NCBI RefSeq assembly: GCF_002019695.1
Contig: NZ_KV917376.1
Span: 3,004,040 to 3,068,039 of the forward strand
DNA length: 64,000 nt
Direction: 5' to 3'
DNA from: Evansella clarkii
Lineage (GTDB): Bacteria; Bacillota; Bacilli; Bacillales; Salisediminibacteriaceae
The notes under the pieces were generated by a model. The model was not told the DNA's origin. It saw only the letters and a program-made list of their open reading frames with translations, and ran no database searches. This document shows positions 26,345-36,576 of this stretch, one piece after another (the stretch's first letter is position 1; each line of letters opens with the position of its first letter). The translations under genes and the position numbers were made by a program.

Positions 26345-27406
26345 GTGAAACCGTGGGAGCAGCATTATGTTAAAACAATAAAAAAGGAACCCACTGCTGT
26401 TCAGTTAACCGTTACTGGAGAGGAATTCGTTCCTTTTACAATTGAATTTTCAGACGCAGAAAATAAGTGCCACCGGATCCACCGGCAAAAAGATGTTTCA
26501 AAATTTTATTCCGGAAAAGACATGCTCGATCTGGCAATGATGGCAGCTTACTATTCCGGCATACCCCATTTCACAGCAACAGTACAGCGTAAAGGGAAAG
26601 AGCTGGGCATAGTATCTCTTACTGAAGCTAAAACAGCACGGGAAATAGAATCAAAAGACGAAAATGCCGCTGAGAGCCCATTATCACTTTTAGGGGCTGA
26701 TCTGGAAATCATGCTTCTGAACAAAACAACAGGCAGATTTACAGCAGTTCCTATGCAGTATGATTTTCAAAAGGAAATCGGGGTTGACCAGGCATTAATA
26801 AGAAAAAACCATCATTTTTATCAGCCAGTCATTGAACTGAGAGCAAGGCCCCAGCCTGCTGGGAAAGCACTTCATGAAGAATTTCGCCGATTGAAACGGA
26901 TAATCGAGTCAAAAGCGAGGGCGAAAAAACTGGAAATCATATGTGAAGAAAATCCAGTCGGACGGTTTATGCTCGGGGGACATCTCCATGTTTCCAGCCA
27001 GAAGCCGACATACAGGAGAATTTCTCTTCTGGATTCACTGCTTACGATACCTCTGGCCTCGGCTCAGATATCTTCTTCTCTATCAAGAAGGCAGACATAT
27101 GGGCGGCTTGGAGCCTGCCGGGTCAATAAATTTAATGGGTTTGAATACCGTAGCCTGCCAACATGGTTCCATTTAATTGATAACGGGCTTCCATTTTTTC
27201 AGTGGTCAGAAACTTTACTTTTTAATGAAACTCTGCCTGCTTTTCCAGTATCTGACGAAACCGCCAAAGCATACTACACAGGAGACAGGCAGCAATTAAA
27301 AAGAGCGGCGCAGGAAAGCTTTGAGAAGATCTCCTCTTACTTAACAAAAAATGAAGATGTGAGACTGGAAGACTGGCAGCATTTTCTGAAAGAATTAACA
27401 GATTAG
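26345..27406 (+). CDS. Putative amidoligase (phage phiEco32-like COOH-NH2 ligase type 2 family)
   Basis: 353 residues from GTG at 26345 behind AAGGAGGGGA. Family-like motifs in order: GADLE (117-121), GVDQA (146-150), ELRARPQP (164-171), GGHLHVS (211-217) and YGRLGACR...GFEYRSLP (252-272). These match the conserved acidic, histidine and arginine positions of glutamine-synthetase-fold amidoligases as I recall them. Residues 1-110 are a separate poorly conserved domain. Such enzymes join a carboxyl to an amine using ATP. Placement between cotE and mutS suggests a possible spore-coat role, which is inference. Substrate unknown. Confidence 0.7.
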   Translation: MKPWEQHYVKTIKKEPTAVQLTVTGEEFVPFTIEFSDAENKCHRIHRQKDVSKFYSGKDMLDLAMMAAYYSGIPHFTATVQRKGKELGIVSLTEAKTAREIESKDENAAESPLSLLGADLEIMLLNKTTGRFTAVPMQYDFQKEIGVDQALIRKNHHFYQPVIELRARPQPAGKALHEEFRRLKRIIESKARAKKLEIICEENPVGRFMLGGHLHVSSQKPTYRRISLLDSLLTIPLASAQISSSLSRRQTYGRLGACRVNKFNGFEYRSLPTWFHLIDNGLPFFQWSETLLFNETLPAFPVSDETAKAYYTGDRQQLKRAAQESFEKISSYLTKNEDVRLEDWQHFLKELTD

Positions 27407-27484
27407 CAGATCGAAAAACGTATGTTATAATTGGTTTATGACTAATTATGTCTGTTATTTGGAAAATAAGTACGGAGGGTAAAA

Positions 27485-30145
27485 ATGGCAATTACAAAAC
27501 CAACTCCTATGATAGAGCAGTATCTACGAATTAAGGCAGAATACGATGATGCCTTTTTATTTTTTCGTCTCGGTGACTTTTACGAGCTGTTTTTTGAAGA
27601 TGCAAAAAAAGCTGCAAAAGAACTTGAGATCACTTTAACTCGCCGTGGAAAAGGGGAAGACAGTATCCCTATGTGCGGTGTACCATACCATTCGGCGGAA
27701 TCATACATATCACAGTTAATTAATAAAGGCTATAAAGTGGCTATTTGTGAACAGACGGAGGACCCGCAGCACGCGAAAGGGGTAGTAAGGAGAGAAGTAG
27801 TTCAGGTTATAACACCTGGAACTGTTATGGAAGGGACCATGCTGTCTGAAAAAGAAAATAATTATCTTCTTTGCGTATCCGCTTTTTCAGAAAATAAGTT
27901 CGCCCTGGCTGCCGCAGATATGTCAACAGGTGAATTTCTTGCAACGGTTCTCACAGGCAGTCTGGAAGACCTCATTCATCAGGCGGCTAAGTTCAAAGCG
28001 AAAGAAATAGTGCTATCCTCCGCTTTCCCTGAAGATGACCAGAAAGAACTAAAGCAAAGGCTTGGTGTTACGGTTTCTTATGAGGAGGAACTTGGTGGAG
28101 AAAGTATTACAGGCCTGCTTCTCGATGAGATAGAAGATGAAAAGGCAGGAGAAGCATGCCGGCGGCTGATTCAGTATGTAAACCGTACAACAAAAAGAAG
28201 CCTGGAACATTTAAAGCCGGCCGTTTACTTTCTGCCTGGTGAGTTTATGGGGCTTGACGCTCATTCAAAGAGAAACCTTGAGCTGACTGAAACCATGCGG
28301 GATAAGAAAAAACAAGGGTCCCTTTTATGGGTGCTTGATAAAACGGAAACAGCTATGGGAGGCCGGCTGCTGAAACAATGGCTGGAACGCCCCCTTGTTT
28401 CAAAGACTGCCATAGAGCAAAGGCATGGTCTTGTAGAAGCATTAATAGAGCATTTCTTTGAAAGAGAAACACTGAAAGAACAGCTGAGCGGTGTATACGA
28501 TCTGGAACGACTAGCAGGAAAAGTAGCTTTCGGCAACGTGAATGCAAGGGATATGATTCAGCTGAAGAGATCTCTGAGGGCAGTGCCGCAAATATTTGAA
28601 ACTGTAAAAGGCCTTTCTAATGAGTTTGCTTCCTCTCTTATAAACGGAGTGGATGACTGCAGCGATCTGGAACAGCTCCTTGACCAGAGCATTCAAGAAG
28701 ATCCCCCTGTATCCATAACAGAAGGTGAAATAATTAAGGATGGCTTTAATGCAGCATTAGATGAATACCGTGATGCGATGAGGAACGGTAAAACATGGAT
28801 CGCGTCCCTTGAGCAGAAGGAGCGGCAGGAAACAGGCATCAAATCTCTTAAAATCGGATTTAATAAAGTGTTTGGCTATTATATAGAAGTAACACGTTCC
28901 AACCTTGGTTTACTTCCGGAGGGAAGATATGAGAGAAAGCAAACGCTCGCTAATGCGGAACGGTTCATTACGGAAGAGCTGAAAGAAAAAGAAGCATTAA
29001 TCCTTGAAGCAGAGGAGAAAAGTGAAAAGCTGGAGTATGAATTATTTATGGAACTCCGTGAACAGGTAAAACTGTTTATCCGGCCTCTGCAGGAGCTTGC
29101 CGTTGTACTGAGTACCCTTGATGTTCTGCAGAGCTTCGGGGAAGTGGCAGAGCAAAACAGGTATGTAAAGCCTGAAATCCATCCGGAAGGCGGGGTTTAT
29201 ATAAAGGATGGCCGGCACCCGGTTGTTGAAAAGATGATCGACCAGGGCGAATATGTAAGTAATGACATTATCCTTGATGAGGAAGAGTCCATGCTGCTTA
29301 TTACAGGCCCTAATATGGCTGGTAAAAGTACATATATGCGCCAGCTTGCGCTCGTTTCCGTAATGGCGCAAATCGGTTCGTACGTCCCTGCAAGTTCCGC
29401 AGTGCTGCCGGTATTTGACCAGATTTTCACAAGAATTGGCGCTGCTGATGATCTCGCCCAGGGGCAGAGTACCTTTATGGTAGAAATGCTGGAAACAAAG
29501 CATGCTGTTTCCCGTTCAACAGATAAAAGCCTGATTCTCCTCGACGAAATCGGGCGTGGTACATCCACATATGACGGGATGGCCCTTGCACAGGCTATTG
29601 TAGAATACATTCATGATGAGATCGGGGCAAAAACTTTGTTTTCCACCCACTACCATGAATTAACTTCGCTTGCTGACAATTTGCCGAAACTAAAGAACGT
29701 TCATGTTTCTGCTATGGAAGAGGACGGTAAAGTTGTTTTCCTTCATAAAGTGGTTGACGGAGCAGCTGACAGAAGCTACGGAATCTATGTGGCCGAGCTT
29801 GCTGAACTTCCTTCCAGACTCATTTCCAGAGCGAAAACAATTCTGCATGAGTTTGAGAATGAGCAGCATACAGCGATTCGTTCAGAAAAACAGATTGCTT
29901 CGGAAGCGGTCCCTGAACAGGAAGAATCCAAAAACGGAATTATGCAGCTGACTTTATTTGGTGAGGAACCATCGGAAGAGAAAATATCCGCCAAAGTCCA
30001 TGAAGACACCGGTAAGCAGCTCTCCGAAGAAGAAAAGAAAATCATTCAGGAGCTCCAGTCGTTAAATCTCTTGCATGTTAGTCCGATTGAAGCAATTCAG
30101 CTGCTGGACAAACTGCAGCGTAAAGCAATGGGAAGACAGGATTAG
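27485..30145 (+). CDS. mutS: DNA mismatch repair protein MutS
   Basis: 886 residues. The N-terminal mismatch-recognition F-x-E is in [10 protein letters not shown] (near residue 33). ATPase motifs are GPNMAGKST (608-616) and [14 protein letters not shown]. The QLTLF motif at 821-825 is the sliding-clamp (DnaN) binding site known to target MutS to replisomes. It binds mismatches and small loops and recruits MutL. mutL begins 53 bases downstream. Confidence 0.98.
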   Translation: MAITKPTPMIEQYLRIKAEYDDAFLFFRLGDFYELFFEDAKKAAKELEITLTRRGKGEDSIPMCGVPYHSAESYISQLINKGYKVAICEQTEDPQHAKGVVRREVVQVITPGTVMEGTMLSEKENNYLLCVSAFSENKFALAAADMSTGEFLATVLTGSLEDLIHQAAKFKAKEIVLSSAFPEDDQKELKQRLGVTVSYEEELGGESITGLLLDEIEDEKAGEACRRLIQYVNRTTKRSLEHLKPAVYFLPGEFMGLDAHSKRNLELTETMRDKKKQGSLLWVLDKTETAMGGRLLKQWLERPLVSKTAIEQRHGLVEALIEHFFERETLKEQLSGVYDLERLAGKVAFGNVNARDMIQLKRSLRAVPQIFETVKGLSNEFASSLINGVDDCSDLEQLLDQSIQEDPPVSITEGEIIKDGFNAALDEYRDAMRNGKTWIASLEQKERQETGIKSLKIGFNKVFGYYIEVTRSNLGLLPEGRYERKQTLANAERFITEELKEKEALILEAEEKSEKLEYELFMELREQVKLFIRPLQELAVVLSTLDVLQSFGEVAEQNRYVKPEIHPEGGVYIKDGRHPVVEKMIDQGEYVSNDIILDEEESMLLITGPNMAGKSTYMRQLALVSVMAQIGSYVPASSAVLPVFDQIFTRIGAADDLAQGQSTFMVEMLETKHAVSRSTDKSLILLDEIGRGTSTYDGMALAQAIVEYIHDEIGAKTLFSTHYHELTSLADNLPKLKNVHVSAMEEDGKVVFLHKVVDGAADRSYGIYVAELAELPSRLISRAKTILHEFENEQHTAIRSEKQIASEAVPEQEESKNGIMQLTLFGEEPSEEKISAKVHEDTGKQLSEEEKKIIQELQSLNLLHVSPIEAIQLLDKLQRKAMGRQD

Positions 30146-30198
30146 GCTCCGGCAGAGTAAATTAGCAATAGAAGTTCTTAGAAAAAGGTGGTGGGACA

Positions 30199-32232
30199 AT
30201 GGGTAAAATATTTCAGCTGGATGATCAGCTTTCCAATAAGATAGCAGCTGGTGAAGTGGTGGAGCGGCCCGCCTCTGTAGTAAAAGAGCTCGTGGAAAAT
30301 GCAATTGATGCGAGCAGTTCTCAAATTCGTGTCGATATTGAAGAAGGAGGGCTGTCTCTCATCCGGGTACTTGATGACGGGGACGGCCTTGAAGAAGATG
30401 ATCTTGAGACTGCTTTTTACCGGCATGCCACCAGTAAAATCAGAAATGACAAGGATCTCTTCCGAATCGCCACACTTGGATTCCGGGGGGAGGCGCTGCC
30501 AAGTATAGCTTCTGTAGCAAAAGTGACGATGAAAACGAGCAACGGAGGCAGCCATGGGAGCGAGATAAAACTTGAAGGAGGAAAAATTCTCCACAAGGGT
30601 TCTTCCCCACCAAGAAAAGGTACGGAAATAGCGGTATCTGAACTGTTTTATAATACTCCCGCCCGGTTAAAATACTTGCGGACGATCCCTACCGAACTTG
30701 GGCATATTTCCGATGTGTTAAACAGGATGGCACTCGCGCATCCGGAGATTTCTTTCCATCTTACACACAATGGGAAACCGCTGCTGAAGACGGCCGGAAA
30801 CGGAGATCTCCTCAGGGTGATCGCTGCTATATATGGATCAGGAACTGCTAAAAAAATGCTGCCTCTGGAAGCCGAATCACTCGATTTTAAAATAGAAGGC
30901 TATATGGCACTCCCGGAAGTGACGAGGTCAAACCGGTCTTATATGACCACGATCATAAACGGCAGGTATATTCGTAGCTTTCCACTGATGAAGGCTGTCC
31001 AGGAAGGGTTTCACACCCTGCTGCCAATTGGAAAATTTCCAATTGCAGTGCTGAAAATTAACATGGATCCGATTTTAATCGATGTGAACGTACATCCATC
31101 AAAGCTGGAAGTCCGACTCAGTAAAGAGCAGGCGTTGCAGGAGCTTGTGACGGAAGCGATTAAAAAAGTTTTTCAAAAGACAAGGCTCATTCCTGAAGTC
31201 AACGCACCGAGGATAAAAAAACAGCAGTCGGAACAGCTTTCTTTTCAGCTGAGCCATGACGCTGGAGACAGTGTCCAGGGGAAAGAAGCAAAGGAGCAGA
31301 CCGCAGAATATAAAGATGGAGCGGACTATCCTTCTGGGAAGAAGGTTGGTGAGGCGGCAAACATCCCTGCAATGTCAGGATTGAACAGTGAGACCGAACA
31401 TACTTCCGTTTCTCAGGCAGAAGCAGAGAACGCTGGATATCCAGTAAATTCAGCCAATACAGCTTTTCATACTCCACAGCATCAGCAGGAAGAACAGAAA
31501 GGCAGCAGTTTCAATCCAGGGACCAGTGAAACGGAAATGGAGCAAGCTGTAGACACCTCTGTAATTCAGGAGCGTGACAGCGATACTTCTCAGGAAGAGC
31601 TGGAAGCACCTGGACAGGTTAACTCGGGTAGTTCCCCGGTTGATGAAAAGGAGCTGCCTGTTATGTATCCGATCGGTCAGCTCCATGGCACTTATATACT
31701 TGCCCAGAATGAGAATGGACTATATATTATCGATCAGCATGCGGCGCAGGAGAGAATTAATTACGAGTATTACAGAGAGAAACTGGCAAAGACAGCTCCT
31801 GAACTTCAGGATCTTCTCGTTCCTCTTACAGTAGAACTCACCCAGGCGGAAGAGGAAAGAGTCAAAGAGCGGGGGCATCTTTTAGAGAAGGCGGGGATTG
31901 TTCTGGAACCCTTTGGCTCAAGAACATATCTTGTCCGTTCCCATCCGGCCTGGTTTCCAAAGGGCCGTGAACAGGAACTTATCGAAGCAATGCTGGAGCA
32001 GGTTAAAGATAAGGAGACTGTTGATATAGGGAAGCTTCGGGAAGAAGCAGCAATATTGATGTCGTGTAAATCTGCCATCAAAGCCAACAGGTATTTAACT
32101 AAAGATGAGATATTCCGCCTTCTGGAAACGCTGCGTACATGTGAGGAACCATACACCTGTCCCCATGGGCGGCCTGTCATTATTCAGTACTCCACCTATG
32201 AAATGGAGCGCATGTTTAAACGGATTATGTAA
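30199..32232 (+). CDS. mutL: DNA mismatch repair endonuclease MutL
   Basis: 677 residues. The N-terminal GHKL ATPase shows ENAIDA, DDGDG and GFRGEAL. A poorly conserved polar linker spans about residues 340-480. The C-terminal nicking domain has [12 protein letters not shown] (512-523), the metal-binding DQHA(x)2E(x)4E motif, with [12 protein letters not shown] and CPHGRP. QDLLVP at 537-542 matches the clamp-binding motif of the B. subtilis protein. This is therefore the endonuclease-competent type found in bacteria without MutH. Confidence 0.97.
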   Translation: MGKIFQLDDQLSNKIAAGEVVERPASVVKELVENAIDASSSQIRVDIEEGGLSLIRVLDDGDGLEEDDLETAFYRHATSKIRNDKDLFRIATLGFRGEALPSIASVAKVTMKTSNGGSHGSEIKLEGGKILHKGSSPPRKGTEIAVSELFYNTPARLKYLRTIPTELGHISDVLNRMALAHPEISFHLTHNGKPLLKTAGNGDLLRVIAAIYGSGTAKKMLPLEAESLDFKIEGYMALPEVTRSNRSYMTTIINGRYIRSFPLMKAVQEGFHTLLPIGKFPIAVLKINMDPILIDVNVHPSKLEVRLSKEQALQELVTEAIKKVFQKTRLIPEVNAPRIKKQQSEQLSFQLSHDAGDSVQGKEAKEQTAEYKDGADYPSGKKVGEAANIPAMSGLNSETEHTSVSQAEAENAGYPVNSANTAFHTPQHQQEEQKGSSFNPGTSETEMEQAVDTSVIQERDSDTSQEELEAPGQVNSGSSPVDEKELPVMYPIGQLHGTYILAQNENGLYIIDQHAAQERINYEYYREKLAKTAPELQDLLVPLTVELTQAEEERVKERGHLLEKAGIVLEPFGSRTYLVRSHPAWFPKGREQELIEAMLEQVKDKETVDIGKLREEAAILMSCKSAIKANRYLTKDEIFRLLETLRTCEEPYTCPHGRPVIIQYSTYEMERMFKRIM

Positions 32233-32346
32233 AATAGGGAAGGGGAAGGATATATCTTTTAACAGGAAAATAGGTTTATATTTTCTTCCTTGCAGGTAAA
32301 ATAGTAATCTGCGGAAAAAATCAGCAATGCAGAAGAGGCTGAGTGT

Positions 32347-33138
32347 ATGAATAAATTACTTGTAACTACAGCTGGGCGACCTTCGGAAGAGACAGTGTAC
32401 AGAGCAAAGCAAACGGCGAGGAACCTGAACGCTATGTATATTGAAAGGAAAAAGAGGACGGTGAAACAATTACTTGAGGCACATCGTTCGCCTCTTATTA
32501 CAGCAGGGGCAGACAAGCTGGCTGTTTATCCTGCAGAACCAGATCGTCCTCCATTTTTCTTTCATCCTAATGCAGCTATGTTCCGGGCGAAACACTGGCT
32601 GAAAACAAAGGAGGACCCCTTAACGGACGCCTGCAGGATTCAACCTGGAGACAGTTTTTTCGACGCCACTCTTGGGCTTGCTTCTGACTCCATTCTCGCC
32701 AGCCTCGCAGCTGGAGTAACGGGAGAGGTGACAGGAGCAGAGCAATCTGAAATTATAGCTTATATTGTAAAACAAGGAATGAAGGAGTATAACAGCGGTC
32801 TCGCTGAAGTTGATGAAGCAATGAGAAGAGTTCGTGTTACAGGCACTTCCCACTTTGACTGGTTAAAAAAACAGTCAGATAACTCTGTTGATATCATCTA
32901 TTTTGATCCTATGTTTGAAGAGGCGGTATCCGGTTCAGACGGGTTTGATGCAATGAGGCCTTTTACTGTGCATCAGCCGTTAACCGGGGAAGCTGTGGAG
33001 GAAGCCTTGAGAGTGGCGAAAAAACGTGTTGTGCTAAAAGACCATTTTCGGAGCAGCAGATTCAGCCGGTTTGGTTTTGAAGTGCAGGTCAGGCCTTCAG
33101 CAACCTATCATTTTGGTGTAATTGAATTAAACGGCTAA
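32347..33138 (+). CDS. Class I SAM-dependent methyltransferase, RsmJ-like
   Basis: 263 residues. SAM-binding region FFDATLGLASDSILAS (about residues 100-116), catalytic-type IIYFDPMFE near 180, and C-terminal KDHFRSSRFSRFGFEV. The D-A-T-x-G-L and Y-F-D-P-M-F patterns are those of the DUF548/RsmJ family, which methylates G1516 of 16S rRNA in Escherichia coli. The substrate in Firmicutes is unproven. It ends 11 bases before miaA. Confidence 0.78.
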   Translation: MNKLLVTTAGRPSEETVYRAKQTARNLNAMYIERKKRTVKQLLEAHRSPLITAGADKLAVYPAEPDRPPFFFHPNAAMFRAKHWLKTKEDPLTDACRIQPGDSFFDATLGLASDSILASLAAGVTGEVTGAEQSEIIAYIVKQGMKEYNSGLAEVDEAMRRVRVTGTSHFDWLKKQSDNSVDIIYFDPMFEEAVSGSDGFDAMRPFTVHQPLTGEAVEEALRVAKKRVVLKDHFRSSRFSRFGFEVQVRPSATYHFGVIELNG

Positions 33139-33149
33139 GGTGGAATTAA

Positions 33150-34070
33150 ATGATGAAGCTAATAGTTATTGCCGGTCCGACAGCTGTTGGGAAAACAGAC
33201 ACTGGTATCTCCCTTGCGAAGGCGTTCAACGGGGAAGTGATCAGCGGGGACTCTATGCAGGTGTATAAAGGGATGGACATTGGAACGGCAAAAGTGACTC
33301 CGGAGGAAATGGACGGCATCCCCCATCACCTGATTGATATAAAAGATCCAAGAGACTCGTTTTCTGCAGCGGAATTTCAGGAGCGAGCCAGACAGTTAAT
33401 TGAGGAAATTAATAATAAAGGAAAGCTGCCTATCATTGTTGGGGGAACCGGACTTTATTTAAATGCGGTGATTTTCGACTATGATTTTTCAGAGACAGAG
33501 GGAGACCTGGAATACCGAAAGGAAATGGAGGAGTTTGCCCGTCAGCACGGAGCTGAAGCCTTACATAATAAACTGAAAAGCATTGATCCTGCCAGCTACG
33601 GGCAGCTGCATCCTAATAACGTCCGGCGAATTATCCGGGCGCTGGAAGTATATAAGCTGACAGGCAAAACAATCGCAGAAAGGCCTGGGCAGCCTGATAA
33701 ATCTCCTTATGATACTGCTTTGATCGGGCTGACGATGGAGCGGGAATTATTATATGAGCGAATCAATAAACGAGTAGATCTGATGGTTGATCAGGGGTTG
33801 ATTGAAGAAGCTGAGCGTCTTTACCACGCTGGTATCAAAGATTGCCAGTCGGTTCAGGCAATCGGGTATAAGGAAATATATGAATTCCTCGAAGGAAGGC
33901 TTTCCAGAGAGGACGCCATTGAACTGTTAAAGAGAAATTCCAGGAGATATGCTAAACGGCAGCTCACATGGTTCCGGAATAAAATGGACTTAACCTGGTT
34001 TGACATGACTGGAGACCGAGAAAAAAAGCTGAAAGAAATTCACCAATTTGTGAAGGAAAGCTGTTATTAA
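33150..34070 (+). CDS. miaA: tRNA dimethylallyltransferase MiaA
   Basis: 306 residues. P-loop GPTAVGKTD (residues 8-16), DSMQVYKGMDIGTAK, IIVGGTGLYLNAV, and KRNSRRYAKRQLTWFRN near the end are diagnostic. It transfers the dimethylallyl group to A37 of tRNAs reading UNN codons. MiaB in this window performs the following methylthiolation. hfq follows after about 45 bases, as in many bacteria. Confidence 0.97.
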   Translation: MMKLIVIAGPTAVGKTDTGISLAKAFNGEVISGDSMQVYKGMDIGTAKVTPEEMDGIPHHLIDIKDPRDSFSAAEFQERARQLIEEINNKGKLPIIVGGTGLYLNAVIFDYDFSETEGDLEYRKEMEEFARQHGAEALHNKLKSIDPASYGQLHPNNVRRIIRALEVYKLTGKTIAERPGQPDKSPYDTALIGLTMERELLYERINKRVDLMVDQGLIEEAERLYHAGIKDCQSVQAIGYKEIYEFLEGRLSREDAIELLKRNSRRYAKRQLTWFRNKMDLTWFDMTGDREKKLKEIHQFVKESCY

Positions 34071-34116
34071 TAGCGAATATAGATAATAATGTAAATAGAG
34101 GGAGGCCTGCTTGACG

Positions 34117-34359
34117 ATGAAACAGCAACCAGTAAATATTCAGGATCAATTTTTGAACCAATTAAGAAAAGAAAATATTCCAGTAACGGTTTTCTTATTG
34201 AACGGTTTCCAGCTCCGTGGCTTTGTAAAAAGCTTTGATAATTTCACGGTAATTTTAGATACGGACGGAAAACAGCAGTTAGTTTATAAACATGCTATCT
34301 CTACTTTTTCACCACAAAGAAACGTTCAGCTTAATAATCAGGAAAACAATAACGGATAA
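34117..34359 (+). CDS. hfq: RNA chaperone Hfq
   Basis: 80 residues from ATG at 34117; a TTG at 34111 in the same frame is closer to GAGGGAGG and may be used instead. Sm1 ([20 protein letters not shown]) and Sm2 (YKHAIST) motifs are clear. The C-terminal tail is short and Asn-rich. It forms a hexamer that binds small RNAs and mRNAs. It is convergent with the recombinase gene on the other strand across a shared terminator. Confidence 0.96.
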   Translation: MKQQPVNIQDQFLNQLRKENIPVTVFLLNGFQLRGFVKSFDNFTVILDTDGKQQLVYKHAISTFSPQRNVQLNNQENNNG

Positions 34360-34360
34360 A

Positions 34361-34398
34361 AAACAAGCTTCCACTTGCTTTGTGGAAGCTTGTTTTTT
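34361..34398. terminator. Bidirectional terminator between hfq and the recombinase gene
   Basis: AAACAAGCTTCCAC (34361-34374) pairs perfectly with GTGGAAGCTTGTTT (34382-34395), with A and T runs on the outer sides. It can serve both convergent genes. Confidence 0.92.
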
Positions 34399-34433
34399 AA
34401 AATTTATTCCCCATATCGGATCGCTTATGCAGG

Positions 34434-35393
34434 CTAGCTTATAAATCCTCTTTCTTTAATCTGCAAGGCCCATTCCGCCAGGTCGTCAAGAGGCTGTGTT
34501 GTTTCAAATGCCAGCTCATCCCGTAGCGTCTTTTTGTCTATTCCCTGGATGAGCTGATTAATTATATACGTTTTTCTCAGCTGCTGTGCTGATTTATTCG
34601 GCAGGCCTGCGCGCTGCATCTCCTGGCGAATCATTTTCTGGAGAGAAACTTCCGTGAGATTTTTAGGGCGGTTATTTTTATAATCCCAGCGGTATGTTCC
34701 TCTCTGATAGTCAAAAGCAATCAGGAATGGGGCATTGTCATACCGGTTAGGTCTTACTGGCTCGGGCACACTCATATAATATTGAAACAACTTCCTGCGG
34801 TCTTCCGGGTCAATGGTTTTTTTTCGTTTTTTCCCTTTTCGGCTGATTAGCTCAAGTTCATTTGAAGTGAAATGAATATGATCAAGTGTCAGGTTGGTGA
34901 GCTCCTGAATGGTTAGGCCGTAAAATATGATCAGGCGGAAAACAGCTTCATTTCTGTCTCTGATTAAATGGCGGTATTTAAGCTGGTTTTCAGTCAGCCC
35001 TCTGTCCGAAGGTAAAGTTTCAAAGATTCTTTCCACTTCTTCCGGCAGTAAAAACGGCGGCTCATCCGAAGAAAGGGTAACCTTTGTTTCATTAATAAAA
35101 CCTTCAATTAAATTAACAGCCAGGTAATCTTCAAAATATAAAAACCATTGTCTGAGCACCGCCAGTATCCTTCTTATAGTGGCTGGAGCGTAACCAGCTT
35201 CTTCTGTTAAATACGAGTAATAAGCAGCGCCTTCGTCTTTTCCAGGCAGTCTTTGCTCTTTCTCATCATCACCCGCTTTTTCCAGCCAGGTAAAAAACTG
35301 TATAAGGTCATACCGGTAACGTCTCAAGGTGCTCGGCTGTTTTTCTGGAGAAAGGTAACTGATAAACCGTACAATTTCCTTTTCATAGTCCAT
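34434..35393 (-). CDS. Tyrosine recombinase-like protein with degraded catalytic residues
   Basis: 319 residues from ATG at 35393 (a GTG at 35405 is the longer option). The N-terminal SAM-like core-binding domain (about 1-100) and the C-terminal integrase fold are recognisable. The active-site pattern is not intact. FYGLTIQEL near 157-165 has Thr where Arg I of G-L-R is expected. SAQQLRKT near 268-275 keeps Arg but has Gln for the His of HxxR. LAFETTQPLDDLAEW near the end lacks the L-G-H and the nucleophile Tyr. It may be a DNA-binding relative that no longer recombines. It replaces the nrdEF region of B. subtilis. Confidence 0.75.
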   Translation of the reverse strand: MDYEKEIVRFISYLSPEKQPSTLRRYRYDLIQFFTWLEKAGDDEKEQRLPGKDEGAAYYSYLTEEAGYAPATIRRILAVLRQWFLYFEDYLAVNLIEGFINETKVTLSSDEPPFLLPEEVERIFETLPSDRGLTENQLKYRHLIRDRNEAVFRLIIFYGLTIQELTNLTLDHIHFTSNELELISRKGKKRKKTIDPEDRRKLFQYYMSVPEPVRPNRYDNAPFLIAFDYQRGTYRWDYKNNRPKNLTEVSLQKMIRQEMQRAGLPNKSAQQLRKTYIINQLIQGIDKKTLRDELAFETTQPLDDLAEWALQIKERGFIS

Positions 35394-35599
35394 ACACTTC
35401 ACCACTTTTGTAAGGATTAGTTAATTAGAGTATAATTCACTTTACTGAACTTTGTCCTGTAAAAACTTTTTATTGTAAGCTTTGGAGATATTTTTACATC
35501 AGCAGGTTTTGCGTAGGCATTTGTCACGTGTACGCACTGTCTGCGTATAGTAGTTGTGAGAGAATAATTTCCACTATACAATAGAGGATGGTGACCTCG

Positions 35600-36556
35600 A
35601 TGGAACAGACAGCCAGAATGAGAAAAAAAGGGCAGATAAATGTTGTTCTTAAAAAGACAGCAAATGAGCCGGCCCTTCTCTCACAGCATACATCCGATCT
35701 TCTCCAGAAGCCGGAACACCACGCGTATAAAGAGATACAGCGTGAGCTTGAAGCTTTCGTCGGGCTTTCCGGAATAAAGGAATTTATGAAAGAAATATAT
35801 GCCTGGCTTTATTTAAACCAGAAACGAAAGGAAAATGGCCTGAAAACCGGTAAACAAGTACTTCATATGGTTTTTAAGGGTAATCCGGGGACTGGAAAAA
35901 CGACCGTAGCCCGTCTGGTGGCGAAAATGTTTAAAGAGATGGGCGTGCTCGAGAAAGGGCATTTAATTGAAGCTGAGAGAGCTGATCTCGTAGGTGAATA
36001 CATTGGGCATACTGCACAGAAAACAAGGGACCTCGTGCAAAAATCTCTCGGTGGAATACTTTTTGTAGATGAAGCTTATTCCCTGGCACGGGGCGGGGAA
36101 AAAGATTTCGGAAAAGAAGCGATAGACACCCTCGTTAAAGCGATGGAAGACCAGCAGCATGCTTTTGTACTCATATTAGCAGGTTATCCAAAGGAAATGG
36201 ACCGGTTCCTGAAACTGAATCCTGGTCTGCCTTCCCGCTTCTCCATGAAAATTACTTTTCCTGATTATACAGTCGACGAATTAGTAAAAATGGCAGAAAA
36301 AATGGTGCAGGAAAGAGATTATAAACTGGAAGATCGTGCAATAGAAACGTTAAGAGACTTGCTCGCCTTCATGAAAAGCAAGCATGAGGAGCATTTCAGC
36401 AATGGAAGGTTTATTAGAAACCTTCTGGAAAAATCAATCCGTGCTCAGGCAAAAAGGCTGCTTGATGAAGAAAGTTATGAAAGAGATCAGCTTATGTTAA
36501 TTAAAAGCGCTGATCTTACAGCAGCCTTCCACAGCAGCGACCTGAAACTTGGATAA
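35600..36556 (+). CDS. spoVK: Stage V sporulation protein K, AAA ATPase
   Basis: 318 residues from ATG at 35600; a second ATG at 35588 lies inside the ribosome-binding region. Single AAA module: Walker [10 protein letters not shown] near 97, Walker [20 protein letters not shown] near 160, and [17 protein letters not shown] near 275. It is of the CbbX type. It is needed for spore maturation in B. subtilis, and its precise substrate is not known. It overlaps the following hflX region, as in B. subtilis (spoVK-ynbA). Confidence 0.94.
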   Translation: MEQTARMRKKGQINVVLKKTANEPALLSQHTSDLLQKPEHHAYKEIQRELEAFVGLSGIKEFMKEIYAWLYLNQKRKENGLKTGKQVLHMVFKGNPGTGKTTVARLVAKMFKEMGVLEKGHLIEAERADLVGEYIGHTAQKTRDLVQKSLGGILFVDEAYSLARGGEKDFGKEAIDTLVKAMEDQQHAFVLILAGYPKEMDRFLKLNPGLPSRFSMKITFPDYTVDELVKMAEKMVQERDYKLEDRAIETLRDLLAFMKSKHEEHFSNGRFIRNLLEKSIRAQAKRLLDEESYERDQLMLIKSADLTAAFHSSDLKLG

Positions 36557-36576
36557 TGCAGAAAGGGGAGCTAAAT

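Noticed and set aside
35510-35560. A sigma-E promoter for spoVK
   Set aside because: A GCGTATAGT element is suggestive and sigma-E control is known in B. subtilis, but I could not find a matching -35 at the right spacing.
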